33,862 bases of DNA from Lingula anatina (GCF_001039355.2 NW_019775501.1:146985-180846); one strand, 5' to 3'; counted from the stretch's first letter, positions 20,930-31,208 are shown. A program made the numbers and translations. The notes: generated by a model not told the origin, from the letters alone.

Positions 20930-21048
20930 AGTTCTCATTGACAACAAATCTATTTTTCTACATAGATAAATCCAACTCTGCAGGGACTCTTGCTGAATGC
21001 AATCTGATTAACATGTCTCCTCCTGTTTCCAACATTCTCACTCAACTT
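20930..21048 (+). mobile_element. Half of a GATCGA-G-type element
   Basis: ATCCAACTCTGCAGGGACTC, TTGCTGAATGCAATC, and CTCCTCCTGTTTCCAACAT match the left half of the element at 32516-32780 in order and spacing. The opposite arm is absent: a different repeat follows at about 21049. Confidence 0.6.
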
Positions 21049-21290
21049 TTTCAATGGACAAAAATTATCAGCCTTTCAGATACATAATTTCATAATTATA
21101 AAATTTTCATTTCAATGTAGTATTTGTGGAGCTCTCACTGCATAGAATAGATCTATAGAGTGACCTGCTTTTTGATTTTGTTGCTACAATTTAACAGGTA
21201 TGTCTTCTTTTAATAAATTACGACTTAATAAATACCATATCTGTAAAATTCACAATTTTACCCCATTAGAAACATCCAAGTTACTACCCC
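21049..21290 (+). repeat. Dispersed repeat R2, copy 1
   Basis: TGCATAGAATAGA-TCTATA, a TTAATAAAT phrase, ATCTGTAAAATTCACAATTT and ATCCAAGT appear in the same order at 27606-27850. Identity is moderate and uneven. Ends are not defined; no TIR or tail was recognised. Confidence 0.6.
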
Positions 21291-21819
21291 AGGTCAGAAA
21301 TGCACCAGTGCAGGCTAGCAAATGTGCATTGGGGCTGGTTATTATTTGGTGAGTGTTAAATTATCTGAACCCTGGACTTGTAAAACAAAACAAAAGAAAA
21401 ACTATTTGCTTGAGATACCTGCTGCTTGAGATACCTGCAGGAAGATCAATATTCAACAGTCTGTGTATTTAATATCACCCTATTGTCCCCTTCCTTTTTC
21501 TGTTTTTTTAAACATTACCAATGAGTCTTTGATCAGCTAATTAAATATTTCCAGTATAAAATCTAGCCCCATGCTGACATTAGTATTGACTGCTTATAAC
21601 TTTGGCTGATAAAAATGAAATTAATATTCATTTACTTGCTAGTAGCGAAACAACTGTTCCAATCCTGCTACAAGCTATTATCATTTGTAAAATATCTCCT
21701 GCTCAGTCAGTTTTAAGATTACAAAATGCTTGATTTCACACATCCCCCCCCCCCCCGTCTATACCCCCTCCTTCCTAATGCTATCCTTCAGCATTTCTTA
21801 ATACTAACTGACAGAGACT
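21291..21819. other. Non-genic stretch with poly(C)
   Basis: A small direct duplication, GCTTGAGATACCTGC, lies at about 21408-21438. A 13-base C-run lies at 21744-21756. No gene. Confidence 0.6.
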
Positions 21820-22002
21820 CTAAGGCCACCTTCAGAACAGTGGACTATCTAGTCCGCGGGTCAATGATGGCGACCCACTAAAAACCCTGCTGTCTAATCC
21901 CCCTACAGACACTGAATAGATTCCCTGAGGGAAAGTATCCAAGTGGGTCGGCCATATCTGACCCTCCTAATAGTTAGTCTATTGTTCTGAATGCGGCCTA
22001 AG
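21820..22002. mobile_element. 183-bp long-TIR element
   Basis: The left arm is CTAAGGCCACCTTCAGAACA, then GTGGACTATCTA and GGGTCAATGATGGCGACCCAC. The right arm, reverse-complemented, is CTTAGGCCGCATTCAGAACA, then ATAGACTAACTA and GGGTCAGATATGGCCGACCC. The arms are about 60 bases long with scattered differences, leaving a centre of about 60. Non-coding MITE type. No target-site duplication could be assigned. Confidence 0.85.
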
Positions 22003-22577
22003 TACAACTCTGATCCAAAGGCGGAGTATAACAACAATGAAAAAAAAAAAACTACCAAGAGTTGGCATCTTATTCTCAAAAGTTATTACACATTTGCATA
22101 CATGTATACATACAAATACAAGACCCACCGAATCTCAGACTGCTTCCTTTAAAAGTCACCCCGTCATGGGCCGAACTGCAACAGGCGAATCAAATGTAAT
22201 TACAACTCCAACTCCAGATAAAAAGGAAAGCTTACGGGCACAAAACAACTGTGCTAAGATCTTGTCTCTACTTCAAGTGCACCAAAAAAAAATGCCCCAT
22301 GAACGTGATCTTATAAACTGCCTAAATCACCTTGTAAAAATCCACGCCCAAGTTCCAAAGAAACATGCATTTCCTTCTCTGAAATCACTGAATGGCCTCG
22401 GCAAAGATCTCAGGTCCTGGTCGGTAGTTAAATCCAACATGTATTGATCTTAGAAAAATTAATGATTCATGCAGATATGAGACTTTTATCATTAAGCCCA
22501 GCATAATATTGACACAACAGTCGGGGACTGGGCACGCAGAAGGTCAATAGAGTTCCTGGAATTCAGGATTGAGGCAT
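22003..22577. other. Non-genic stretch with one unexplained ORF
   Basis: A plus-strand ORF (22037-22447, 136 codons) begins in a poly(A) run. Its second half has an ordinary residue mix, but I recognise no domain and see no supporting context. It is kept as a low-probability candidate only. Confidence 0.35.
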
Positions 22578-22686
22578 GGAGAGAGAGAAGGGAGGAGGAG
22601 GAGGAGGAGGACAAGAGAAAGAGAGAGAAAGAGAGAGAGAAAGGAGGGGGAGGATGGGAGAGCGAGGGAGAGAGGGGGGAGGGATA
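22578..22686 (+). repeat. Purine-only tract, GA and GGA rich
   Basis: Nearly uninterrupted A/G over about 105 bases, including a GGA run near 22591-22610. Such mirror-like polypurine DNA can form triplexes (H-DNA). The 147-codon minus-strand ORF 22492-22935 translates it as Ser/Leu/Pro and is an artefact. Confidence 0.9.
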
Positions 22687-22702
22687 AAAGTGAATGAAGA
22701 GT

Positions 22703-22745
22703 GAATGCTTGAGGCTAAGAACTGTAAGAGAATATTCAATGGCGT
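22703..22745 (+). repeat. 43-bp duplicated motif, copy 1
   Basis: A 43-base motif containing AACTGTAAGAGAATATTCAA and ending ATGGCGT. Copy 2 is at 24186-24228 in the same orientation, with three differences, all in the first half. The last 29 bases are identical, while the flanking sequence does not match. Confidence 0.9.
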
Positions 22746-22767
22746 ATGTGTGTGTTTGTATTTGCAT

Positions 22768-22798
<31 letters not shown>

Positions 22799-22799
22799 T
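22768..22799 (+). repeat. GA microsatellite
   Basis: A GA tract with one AAA interruption near its end, shortly downstream of the first 43-bp motif. Confidence 0.95.
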
Positions 22800-23109
22800 G
22801 TGTTAAAAAGACAGAGAGAGAGAAACTAGTAAATGAATAACACCCACAAATAAATCTGTGGCACTTACAAAGTATGGAAATCTTTATGATATTCACATAT
22901 TCTGTCTCCCTAACAATGAGATGCCATTCTCCCACTTTCTTTTGAAACAGTTTAATTTATATATTCCCATTCTATTCTAATTCAAAACTCTAAGACTGAC
23001 ACTGAAGACTAACACTGAATTTCCAGAACCTTCCGAAACTGAAACATTTCCAAGTTTGCACACAATCTGCATCTCAAAAATATAAACACACTAAAATTGC
23101 ACAAGCAAA

Positions 23110-23957
23110 GATGGGACCATTAAAAGCCACTGGTGCATTTCAAAAATGGAACGTTTCCACCTACATGAAAAATCCTCCTACATGTCCCCACAGATAGAAA
23201 GTAGTCTCCCGACAAAAAACATAAAGGCGTGCAACGTGCAATTACCTCCAAATCTCTTTCAGAGGACATTTTTATGTCCCAAAAGACCACCTACTACTAT
23301 CTTTGCTGTACTGTTTTCTTTACTTACTTTACTGGCCCATTCTCTTAAGTACAAGTTTAAATTTTCTCCATCACATTACATTAGCGCTTTTTTTGCCATT
23401 GAACCCATTTTTGAGCCAATCCGACCGTTATCAATTTTGCAAATTTCCATTAAAAAACCTCCACGGACGTACAATTTATACATGAATCCAGTAATAGCAC
23501 CATCTTTTTTTTGCAATAATAGTTTTACAAGAAAACATATATCAAACCCATTAATTCTAATTTTCAATAATCAAACTTTGTCAATTTTCATTAAACAAGT
23601 TAAATTGACTTAAACTAGTCATCAAGGAAATTCCATAACACTATATCATTTAGTATACTTCATTCAACCATTTATGGGCATATTAAAAAAACCTGTGATA
23701 TTAACTTTACGATAAGACATAATTAAAAGACTTCATCCAACACTCCGGAGGTTAATTTACAAATTTACAGGAGAAACAATTCTCTATAAATTTGCATGCA
23801 CGTGCCTGTATAATCAAACAAATTTTCCAATGCCACAATTAAAATATATACATAAATCCATCAAATTTCCAGCATCTCTTAAAAGTGCACCCGTGACAAC
23901 ATCTTATCACAAAATGGCTCCGGCTTCCAGGAAGCACTTTGAGAAGCAGACGCATAA
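23110..23957. other. Candidate regulatory DNA, low-repeat stretch
   Basis: This stretch has no microsatellite, TIR element or tandem repeat, unusual for this window. It contains homeodomain-like and POU-like words (CATTAAAAA, GCAAAT at about 23440, TTTGCATGCACG at about 23790). A 155-codon plus-strand ORF (23146-23613) crosses it, but is rich in Phe, Ile, Ser, Leu and Pro with no recognised domain, so I do not call it a gene. Its style resembles conserved noncoding regulatory DNA near developmental genes. That is an impression; conservation cannot be measured here. Confidence 0.25.
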
Positions 23958-24164
23958 TTTCATCTCCAGCAGGCCGCCCCCTATTCCCACGAGTCCGCCT
24001 ACCTCTCCCCAGGGTCCCTCCTACACCATGACGTGCCAGCAATGATGAAAGATTTAATCAAGTTACCAGTGCCCATTATTGAGTGTATCAGCCGTTTTGT
24101 AGCCAAGAACCGTTGTTCTGAGCTGCAATTACTACTGCCCGGCAAATTCAATTTTTCTATTTAG
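23958..24164 (+). other. Open frame without ATG start: possible exon or conserved element
   Basis: From just after an in-frame TAA (23955) to TAG (24162-24164) the frame is open for 68 codons. TTTCATCTCCAG at 23958-23969 resembles a splice acceptor, and the frame continues CAG GCC GCC CCC TAT TCC CAC. The product would include motifs such as YSHESAYLSPG and PVPIIECISRF, with a mixed residue composition and no low-complexity run. I recognise no family. The first part (about 23920-24040) is much richer in G+C than its surroundings, and two other frames are also open there, which weakens the case. The second part has CCATTATTG, CAATTA and TTAATCAAG, typical of homeobox or Sox binding sites. It could be a terminal exon, a conserved noncoding element, or chance. 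Confidence 0.2.
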
Positions 24165-24185
24165 CCAGCCTGCCTGGCTCCTAAT

Positions 24186-24228
24186 GAATGCTGGAGGGGA
24201 AGAACTGTAAGAGAATATTCAATGGCGT
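24186..24228 (+). repeat. 43-bp duplicated motif, copy 2
   Basis: Same motif as 22703-22745, here just downstream of the candidate exon or conserved block. The duplication covers only these 43 bases. Confidence 0.9.
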
Positions 24229-24348
24229 GTCTCCGCTTCTGTTTGCCAGTTCTGACTTGGTGCTTGAACTTGGTGGTCCAATTCTTTTTCTTAATTTGTT
24301 AAATTGCCCCAATGTTCTGCCTCATATGTTGCATATCGGGCAATGTTT

Positions 24349-24350
<2 letters not shown>

Positions 24351-24441
<91 letters not shown>
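24351..24441 (+). repeat. Compound GT/GA microsatellite
   Basis: Nineteen GT units (24351-24388) pass directly into about 50 bases of GA with small AA interruptions. GT tracts favour Z-DNA and GA tracts triplexes. ORFs in four frames cross it and are all artefacts (Cys-Val, Arg-Glu, Thr-His or Ser-Leu runs). Confidence 0.97.
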
Positions 24442-26945
24442 TGGGGAAGAACACCGAGTACAAAACAGGATTGAGAATACAACAGATCACAAGTGCAAAA
24501 GCAATAATTTCCATGCAGGATTCAATAATCAATAATTATCTATTGCAAAAATAAAAATCTCAGGTGGGGACTAAGAAATGGTTAAGTATTTCATAGGCTG
24601 TTTCTGCAAACATAAATAGCTAACTCAACTTCTATTTTCTAACAGAATCCTGTCCAACTCTTACAAACCTGCTTAGCCTTAAAAATACTTTACATGAGAT
24701 GTATTGTTATCAGCAAGTATTGACTGAACAGCAATTGGATTGTTGCTCTACGTAAAATGCCAACAGCATGGATGGGATGCTCGCCATAATCACAAAGAGA
24801 GCTGGCGCCAAAGATAATACCTAACTCGTAGCTAATTTGATAAAATTGAATTTCAGTCGATAGTTTTTGGACTCCTATAACAGTCATGGCCAGTAGAATC
24901 CTAGAGCTTTACTTGTTGTACTAATATGATTACATAAACATACTGTGGCTCCACCTATGGTCTGGTTTTTAAGTCACACTAGCCTATTGCCTGATGCCCT
25001 GCAATACGGGTGATGCAGGAGGAAGGCAAAAATATATAAGAGTGAACCTTTCTTGTGTGCCTGCAACAGAACCCAATCAGTGAAGTGGAAGGTCAAAAAG
25101 AGAAGGAATCCTCATGTGTTGCAGTTTTAAAGAATCTCCTTTTTGTTTTTGCCAGAAAACACATATTATGGGTTTGAAGCATTTTTCTAAGTTAGGTCAA
25201 TTACGGAAGGGGAGGGGGATTGAGTTTCAGGGGGAAAAAAGAACACTTAATCTCAGGAATTGCGGGCTTTAAGATTGCAGAAAATTATAATGAACTTTCT
25301 CATGCATTACTAACAAAAGACTCTTTGGTGTAATATAACTGATACAAATATACTGAGCAATTAGCATATTTGCTTTTCTTATGGCATATGCATTCTGTCC
25401 ATTTTCACTCTGCACCCATGTAATGAGAGATATCAGTAAATTTGCACAATTTTCAAATATTATTCCAAGTGTGTGGAATGTGTGCATTTCTCGTAAGAAG
25501 ATATTCCAAACATCTTTAATGTTCACAAATACAGTGCACACACACTCTAGAGAAAGAAACATCAATACATAGAACTGATATTGGTGGATTATATGGTTTT
25601 ACACAACTCTTACAGAATAACTACTACCATTGACCACTATTAGCCCAATGATTGACCTATTGATTTCTTCCCAATAAGTTTCCAGATATTTGACCTACTT
25701 TCTTTGCAACTTACATCAATTGTCCATTCATTTTTATTGATTTTATCCATCCACTTTCTAAATATCCTTCAATTGGGTAAGATATAGTGATCCACCTCCC
25801 TCGTCTTCTGAATGCAAATTGGTTCCTTTAAAAATCTGTTTTTTCTAACGTCATGGATTCTTCTGTTTTTTTTTCTTAACTATCTACTAATAAGAGTACA
25901 AGTGGTAAAGGGGCTTGGGAATTCTTCAACGTTCTAGGAAACCGTAAACAAACTTTTTCCGATCAAAGACTAGACGCACGGCTTCCAAGGACAAATGGTA
26001 ACCTAAACATTTTATCACCACGAACCAAGGCCTACAAAATGAGAAGTGAAGACATTTATTACTAAAAAAAAAGCTGTCACATAATTGGGCTGATATAAAA
26101 ATAATGACAGAAAAGGAGGCCAAGGTAACGGTTAAGTCAGTTCAGTTCACTGACCGTTCTTGGTCTAAGTAACTTGGGCCGAGATCGGGTTTGACATTCA
26201 GACAAATGATTGACCACCTGTCGGCATTTATTGGATATTGATCATGACACGAGGGTCAATATGTGTCCATATGTCCACAAGTGTCCTTCACATTTTTTGG
26301 AAAGAAGCTAGGTTCAGCAACTTGGTCACACAAATGGTTTACAATATTGTTTGCATGCAATGACAATTATTTGAGTAAATCACACCAGTTAAGCAAATGA
26401 CTCAACCAAAAACATGACATTCAGAAAGAAATTCAGTTATTACTTAAAATAAGAGTGGTAACAGTTCAAGAGGGAATCAATTCATATTAGGTAAGAAGAC
26501 CAATACTAACTGCATGACTGACCGACATGGATGATCACTTCCTATATTTACTCATTCACCCCCGAATAACACCACAGCTTTCCCAACCAGCCAGCTAATT
26601 TATCAACAATTTACATAAGTCTTTGTAACTTTTAATGATATATCGGAGTCTGTCTAATCATAACATATAGGAGCCTTTGTATGTTAGATGTATTATTTCC
26701 ACTTTGACTGGTTCTAATTTACGTCCGTATTTGAACCGTAATTCCACCTTGTTCTGTGTCAAATATGTGTATCGGTGATTCTGACAAAATTTTCAAGGCC
26801 GAGTAAATTTTCAAGTTTTTACCGTACTCAACGAAAGACAGGAAAATGAAATGAATGGTGTTATTGAAGAACACAGTATACATATCCTATAAGAAATAAG
26901 GACAATTAGGAAGTATTCAAGTGGGGGCTTGAGAATGTTTGGACT
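24442..26945. other. Long non-genic stretch
   Basis: No gene, tandem array or TIR element recognised over 2.5 kb. Several short ORFs (24690-24887, 25269-25565, 25381-25572, 25926-26123) lack any known domain or exon context. With 23.1-24.2 kb it is among the least repetitive parts of the window. Confidence 0.5.
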
Positions 26946-27168
26946 TTTACACCCCATTTCCATAGATTAGATCGACCTACTTTAGATCGACCTAACTCCC
27001 TGGGGGTTCACGCTAAATAGCTGTCAGCCGGGCGGACATGAAAGTTAATTACCCACTTACAGCTTGTAGTAGGCGGGACGGACATTTAAGTCGGATTATC
27101 TGAAAGTAATCTAGTGAGACTCCCCGCGGGGATAGATCGATCTAAAATATATGGGAATAGAGCCTTAG
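26946..27168 (-). mobile_element. GATCGA-F copy F, near-identical to copy B
   Basis: It aligns without gaps to 4210-4431: the first 94 or so bases are identical, and I count six differences in total. The core here is GTTAATTACCCACT. The flanking DNA (left GGACTT, right TAATAAAT) is unrelated to that of copy B, so the shared segment is the element itself, which fixes its ends at about TTACACCCC and GCCTTAG. Confidence 0.85.
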
Positions 27169-27605
27169 TAATAAATGTCAAGATGTTAGCTTCTTTCACC
27201 TTTTTTGTTGTGCACAATGTCTTTGGAAGAAATCATAAATCTGCATTCCTTTTCTCATAATATGTCAAATCATCCATCTAAACATTCCTTATTTCTTAAT
27301 TTTTTAATTTTTTTCTTAATTTCTAAAACTCAGATTATAAATTAATGTTTCAATATTGAGTTAAGTTCATACTCTTGCAAAATTGTAAATTCACAGTACT
27401 GAATCTTCTAGTTGGTCATTGTTTTCTTGTTCTATTTTTTCATCAGTTCATTTAGGGTTAACTACTTTCACTGAACATTAGTCTACATTCTCAGACCCTC
27501 AGGATAATATGAATAAATAAACATTAAAAACCCTCACCTACCAGCAGGCAGTAACTGCTACTTTAATAAATGTGATTTTAACACGATACTACGATAATTT
27601 CTCTA
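27169..27605. other. Non-genic stretch
   Basis: T-rich DNA with nothing recognised. Confidence 0.6.
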
Positions 27606-27850
27606 TCTTTTCAACAGGCAAAAATGATCAAACAGATACCACATCATTTTAAAGCCATAAAAACCGTACTTTTGTATAGCATTTGCAGTGCTTTTAATGC
27701 ATAGAATAGAACTATAAGGTATTCTGCTTTATTAGATGCCACCAGTTGATAGGATTGCTCTTATTTTAAGAAATTAAGGCTTAAAAAATATATTATCTGT
27801 AAAATTCACAATTTTCCCCCATTTAAAAGATCCAAGTCATTACCGTAATG
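27606..27850 (+). repeat. Dispersed repeat R2, copy 2
   Basis: Matches 21049-21290: TTTTCAAC-GGCAAAAAT, ATGCATAGAATAGAACTATA and ATCTGTAAAATTCACAATTT in the same order. The surrounding DNA differs. Confidence 0.6.
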
Positions 27851-27989
27851 GTATATCTTCAATCATCCTGGGGCAGAGTATTATAACATTCCACCACGTG
27901 GACAATGCCCATGGTAGCACGGCTTATTCTAGAACAGCACAGTCCAATAATATACCAGAATTCTTATGGAATGCCTCAATATAATCACA

Positions 27990-28575
27990 CCATTGTTTTG
28001 TGATGTAAGACAAAATTACTGTTGTGTCAAAATGCTGTCTTTTAGTGTCATGGCCACCATTCTTTGTCACAACAGAGTCCTATAATGTCACAGCTTTCTT
28101 CTGTAATGACGCGATGTTGTCACACCATTGCGCTGAATTGTTATTCAGACAACTGTTATGTAATATCACAACACTGTCTTTAAGCGTCACACCATTTTTC
28201 TTTGTAAAAAAACAGAATCCAATAATGTCACAGCTGTCTCCTGTAACGTCAAATTGTTGTCACACCACTAAGCTAAAATGTCACACAATTGTTACATTAC
28301 CAAAAGACTGCCCATTGTGCTGCGCCATTGTTCTATGTCACAATACTGTCCTATACTTTAATGTGACAGCTTTTTATCTGTACATAACGTCACACTACTG
28401 CCCTCAAGTCTCATGCATCACCATCCTATAATGTAACAGCTTTTTTCATTACATAATGTTACATCACTGCCCTAAAGTACCATGTACCACTTCCCTATAA
28501 TGTCACCACATTGTTCTATAAAGACAACGCGCCATTTTACAATGTCGCAGCACCTACCTATATTGTCGTCATACA
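27990..28575 (+). repeat. Degenerate GTCACA-type tandem repeat
   Basis: The phrase AATGTCACA, often followed by CCATTGTTCT or GCTGTCTCCTGTA, recurs roughly every 20-45 bases across nearly 600 bases. Period and sequence are too variable for a single unit, suggesting an old minisatellite. A 135-codon ORF (28024-28431) is made of this repeat and is not a gene. Confidence 0.7.
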
Positions 28576-28859
28576 ACTAGGCAATTACCAACTAAGGCCT
28601 GGTATTTCCACTAACTGTTCATTCCCAGTACTGCTTATTTGTGTATTTCTTCTGTGTTAATGATTCCCGGAGAAATAGTACCCCAGATGTCTAATCACAT
28701 GAAACAGTCTTTCACTCTATAACCAGTGCTTTTTTTCCGCCTTTTCAGTACACATGAACTAAACAAATGAATATTAGTTCAATCAATAAGATTGATCTGT
28801 GAAAGACTCAAGTGTTTGGGGTTGTGGAAATGGAGGATGGAGAGGGCGGGAGAGACAAA
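28576..28859. other. Non-genic stretch
   Basis: Nothing recognised apart from a purine-rich patch near 28830-28859. Confidence 0.5.
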
Positions 28860-29330
28860 AGGACTAATCACACTAGCAAGTAAAACGCGGTCCAATAAAC
28901 CCTGATATAAATGCAGCTGAAGAAGTTTTGCTTGTGTTCACACTTCTAAGGCAACGATTGCTTCTCGTCAATCGTAATTCTTGTTAAGCATGCACACTAT
29001 TGTTCACAGTAAAAAGTGATGATATGAACAATATGGCGGGTACAAGTGGCGATGGTTGTTATATGCTATGTAAAACAATTATTTTACTTATAAAAACTAA
29101 CACTTCCATACAGTACTGTGAAAAACTGGTGAAATATGTTAACTAGCCCGCTCATGTGCACAAGTACCAAAAGTAAACACGATTTAGAGTACACCCCGAT
29201 AGCATCCAAGTCCCGATCTGAATTTATTTGGACCACAGTCAGGGGTACATAGTCTGTTCCTATTAGAAAACTGCGAAAGAGCAGCGATTAGGAGTTGATT
29301 ACAGTCAAAATTGCCAGTGTGAATGGCCCT
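28860..29330. mobile_element. 471-bp element with imperfect 20-bp TIRs
   Basis: The left end is AGGACTAATCACACTAGCAA; the reverse-complemented right end is AGGGCCATTCACACTGGCAA, 16 of 20 matching. Further in, GGTCCAATAAA on the left corresponds to GGTCCAAATAAA inverted on the right, at different depths. The word TCACACTRGCAA near the tip resembles ends seen in some hAT-like elements, but I cannot assign a superfamily. No transposase ORF. No clear target-site duplication. Confidence 0.6.
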
Positions 29331-29922
29331 AAGTGTGTTTGTATGTGTGTGCAAGTGTACGTGTTCGCGTGCATGTTTGCATAATCATGCGTCCTGGGGT
29401 TAAAAATAAGGACACATAAGGCGTGAGTACGACAACACTTCCTCTTAAAAAGTAAAGATCTATTTTCACTTAGTTTGTAAAATAAGAACTGTATCAACAT
29501 CATTTCAATCCATAATCCAGGTGATGCACATCCTTTTCCTTTATACAGTAAATGCTCCTTTCAAAGTATCACTCACAAACAGCATGACTTCACTTTTAAA
29601 AAGGCAGAAGAGGTGACATTTTCTTTTTCGACATATCGATGCATTTTGGAATATAAAGTTAGTTTTATTTCACTTCCTAATCAAACAAAAGCCAATGTTT
29701 TTCCAGTGAAAACCATTTGAATTATTAAGTGCATGCCTTGCAAAAGCACTATCCTTGTTATCTATTTCATTGGACATCAACAAGCTGTAGTTGTTCTAAA
29801 TGCATCCCACAACACGGTCTGGGTCATTCCAAAATATATGATATCAAGAAATCTCATAGAATGAGCTCAATGGACCATGACCAATAGTATTGATCAACAA
29901 CTTATAAAAACTCTCAAAACAA
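29331..29922. other. Non-genic stretch
   Basis: GT-rich at 29333-29380 (GTGTGTGCAAGTGTACGTG-type), the source of a spurious minus-strand ORF (29288-29503). Otherwise nothing. Confidence 0.6.
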
Positions 29923-30273
29923 CTAAAAGGAATAACGACTGTTGGTAAGATATCCATATTTCACAATAAATACATTGTTTAAAAACAACTCATAGAATAT
30001 TGTAATAAATTCTATTTTACCTCCAAAATGGCGGTTAACACAATTATTCTGGAATTTGTGTTCGCCATCAATTCAGGTGAACTCCATAGATGGCTACACT
30101 CTGTAATAATCTCTTAAGAGAATATTACAAAAAAAACAAACTTTTTATTAAAAAAAGGGGACTTACTTTGAATGTGGGAATGGATTCATTAACCATTGGT
30201 AAGTATGGAAAAATTGTCCTTTATCCCAGGAAATACTTTTTTTGGCCAAAATGAACAGTTGTTATTCCTTTAA
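29923..30273. mobile_element. TTAA-bounded MITE, copy 2 (351 bp)
   Basis: Internal sequence matches copy 1 in order: ATATTTCACAATAAA, AAAATGGCGG, GATGGCTACACTCTG, ATCTCTTAAGAGA, ATGGATTCATTAACCATTGG, TTTTGGCC. The tips have decayed: the left is CTAAAAGGAATAACGACT and the right AACAGTTGTTATTCCTTTAA. The central palindrome is now imperfect (GTAATAATCTCTT / AAGAGAATATTAC). The flanks carry a diverged 20-base direct repeat, AAAACTCTCAAAACAACTAA and AAAACTCCTAAAACAGCTGA. Confidence 0.82.
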
Positions 30274-30864
30274 TAAAACTCCTAAAACAGCTGACACGAT
30301 CCACCCCCCCCCTTTCTGCTGTGTGCAAAAGCATGTGCATGTGTGCAGAAAAAATATAGAACAATTACAGAGAATTGCTTTGTTCTTCTCCCTTTCTGCT
30401 GACGTCAATGCTTAAGGTCTACCTCACACAATGTTTGTTCCAATATTGATTTAATATGCCAGTCATACCGCAGCCAGTTGACTCTATGCTAATTAAACTG
30501 AAACATCTTTTCATTAAGTGAGCTCCACTGGTGGAGTTGAAAACATGGATGCTAAGAGGCTATATAACATATGTTGCATGCATCATGCAAGAGCTCAGGG
30601 CCACGCGAGTACATTATTACTTTTTTTTTTTAAGCAAGTCAAATGTCGTTAGAGATATTTTCTTAGCTGCCGGTGAACACTGTAAGAACTATAATTAACT
30701 ATTTTTCATGGGCATTAACTTTGAAATATTCATACCTTTTTTTACTCCTCTCCTATTTTTAACAAATGCTTCTATCTGGCTTGAAATCTGTAAAAAAAAA
30801 AAACAAATGAGTAATGAATGCCAACTTCAGTTTGTGACAACCAGATCTCTCTCTTTCTGTGTTT
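30274..30864. other. Non-genic stretch
   Basis: A C-run lies at about 30304-30312, a perfect cAMP-response-type palindrome TGACGTCA at 30400-30407, and TTGCATG-cat-CATGCAA at 30574-30590. No gene. Confidence 0.5.
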
Positions 30865-30913
30865 CTGTGTGTATGTATGTGTGTGTGTGTGTGTGTGTGT
30901 ACATGTATGTATG
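30865..30913 (+). repeat. GT microsatellite
   Basis: GT units with a GTAT interruption, ending in an ACATGTATGTATG patch. ORFs crossing it on both strands are artefacts. Confidence 0.95.
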
Positions 30914-31208
30914 CGTAATATACAAGCATTACAAAATGCAAAACAAATTCTAACCCACAAAAGCTAACAAGCGCACACAAACATCACTTTGTAAATAATA
31001 TAAACACAAACACAACATCCAAGTTACATGTAGCATATATACTTGTCTACTGTTAAGATCATCCAAGTTTCCGTGGATGTAAATAGAAGCACATCAATAA
31101 CACTTGATATCTAGCACTACAGAGCCAAACTAGCAAAGATATTATCAACACACACAAGCCCCCTGCAGATCCTCAGTAACTGATTCATGAAGCTTGCAAA
31201 TGGACATA

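Noticed and set aside
22037-22447. 136-codon plus-strand ORF
   Set aside because: Begins in poly(A); no recognisable domain, splice site or regulatory context. Not excluded, but unsupported.
22492-22935. 147-codon minus-strand ORF
   Set aside because: Translation of GA/GGA tracts (Ser, Leu, Pro runs).
23146-23613. 155-codon plus-strand ORF, the longest in the window
   Set aside because: Rich in Phe, Ile, Ser, Leu and Pro as expected of A+T-rich DNA; no domain. Kept only as part of the candidate regulatory stretch.
24188-24535. ORFs on both strands around 24.2-24.5 kb
   Set aside because: They read through the GT/GA microsatellite.
28024-28431. 135-codon plus-strand ORF
   Set aside because: Made of the degenerate GTCACA repeat.
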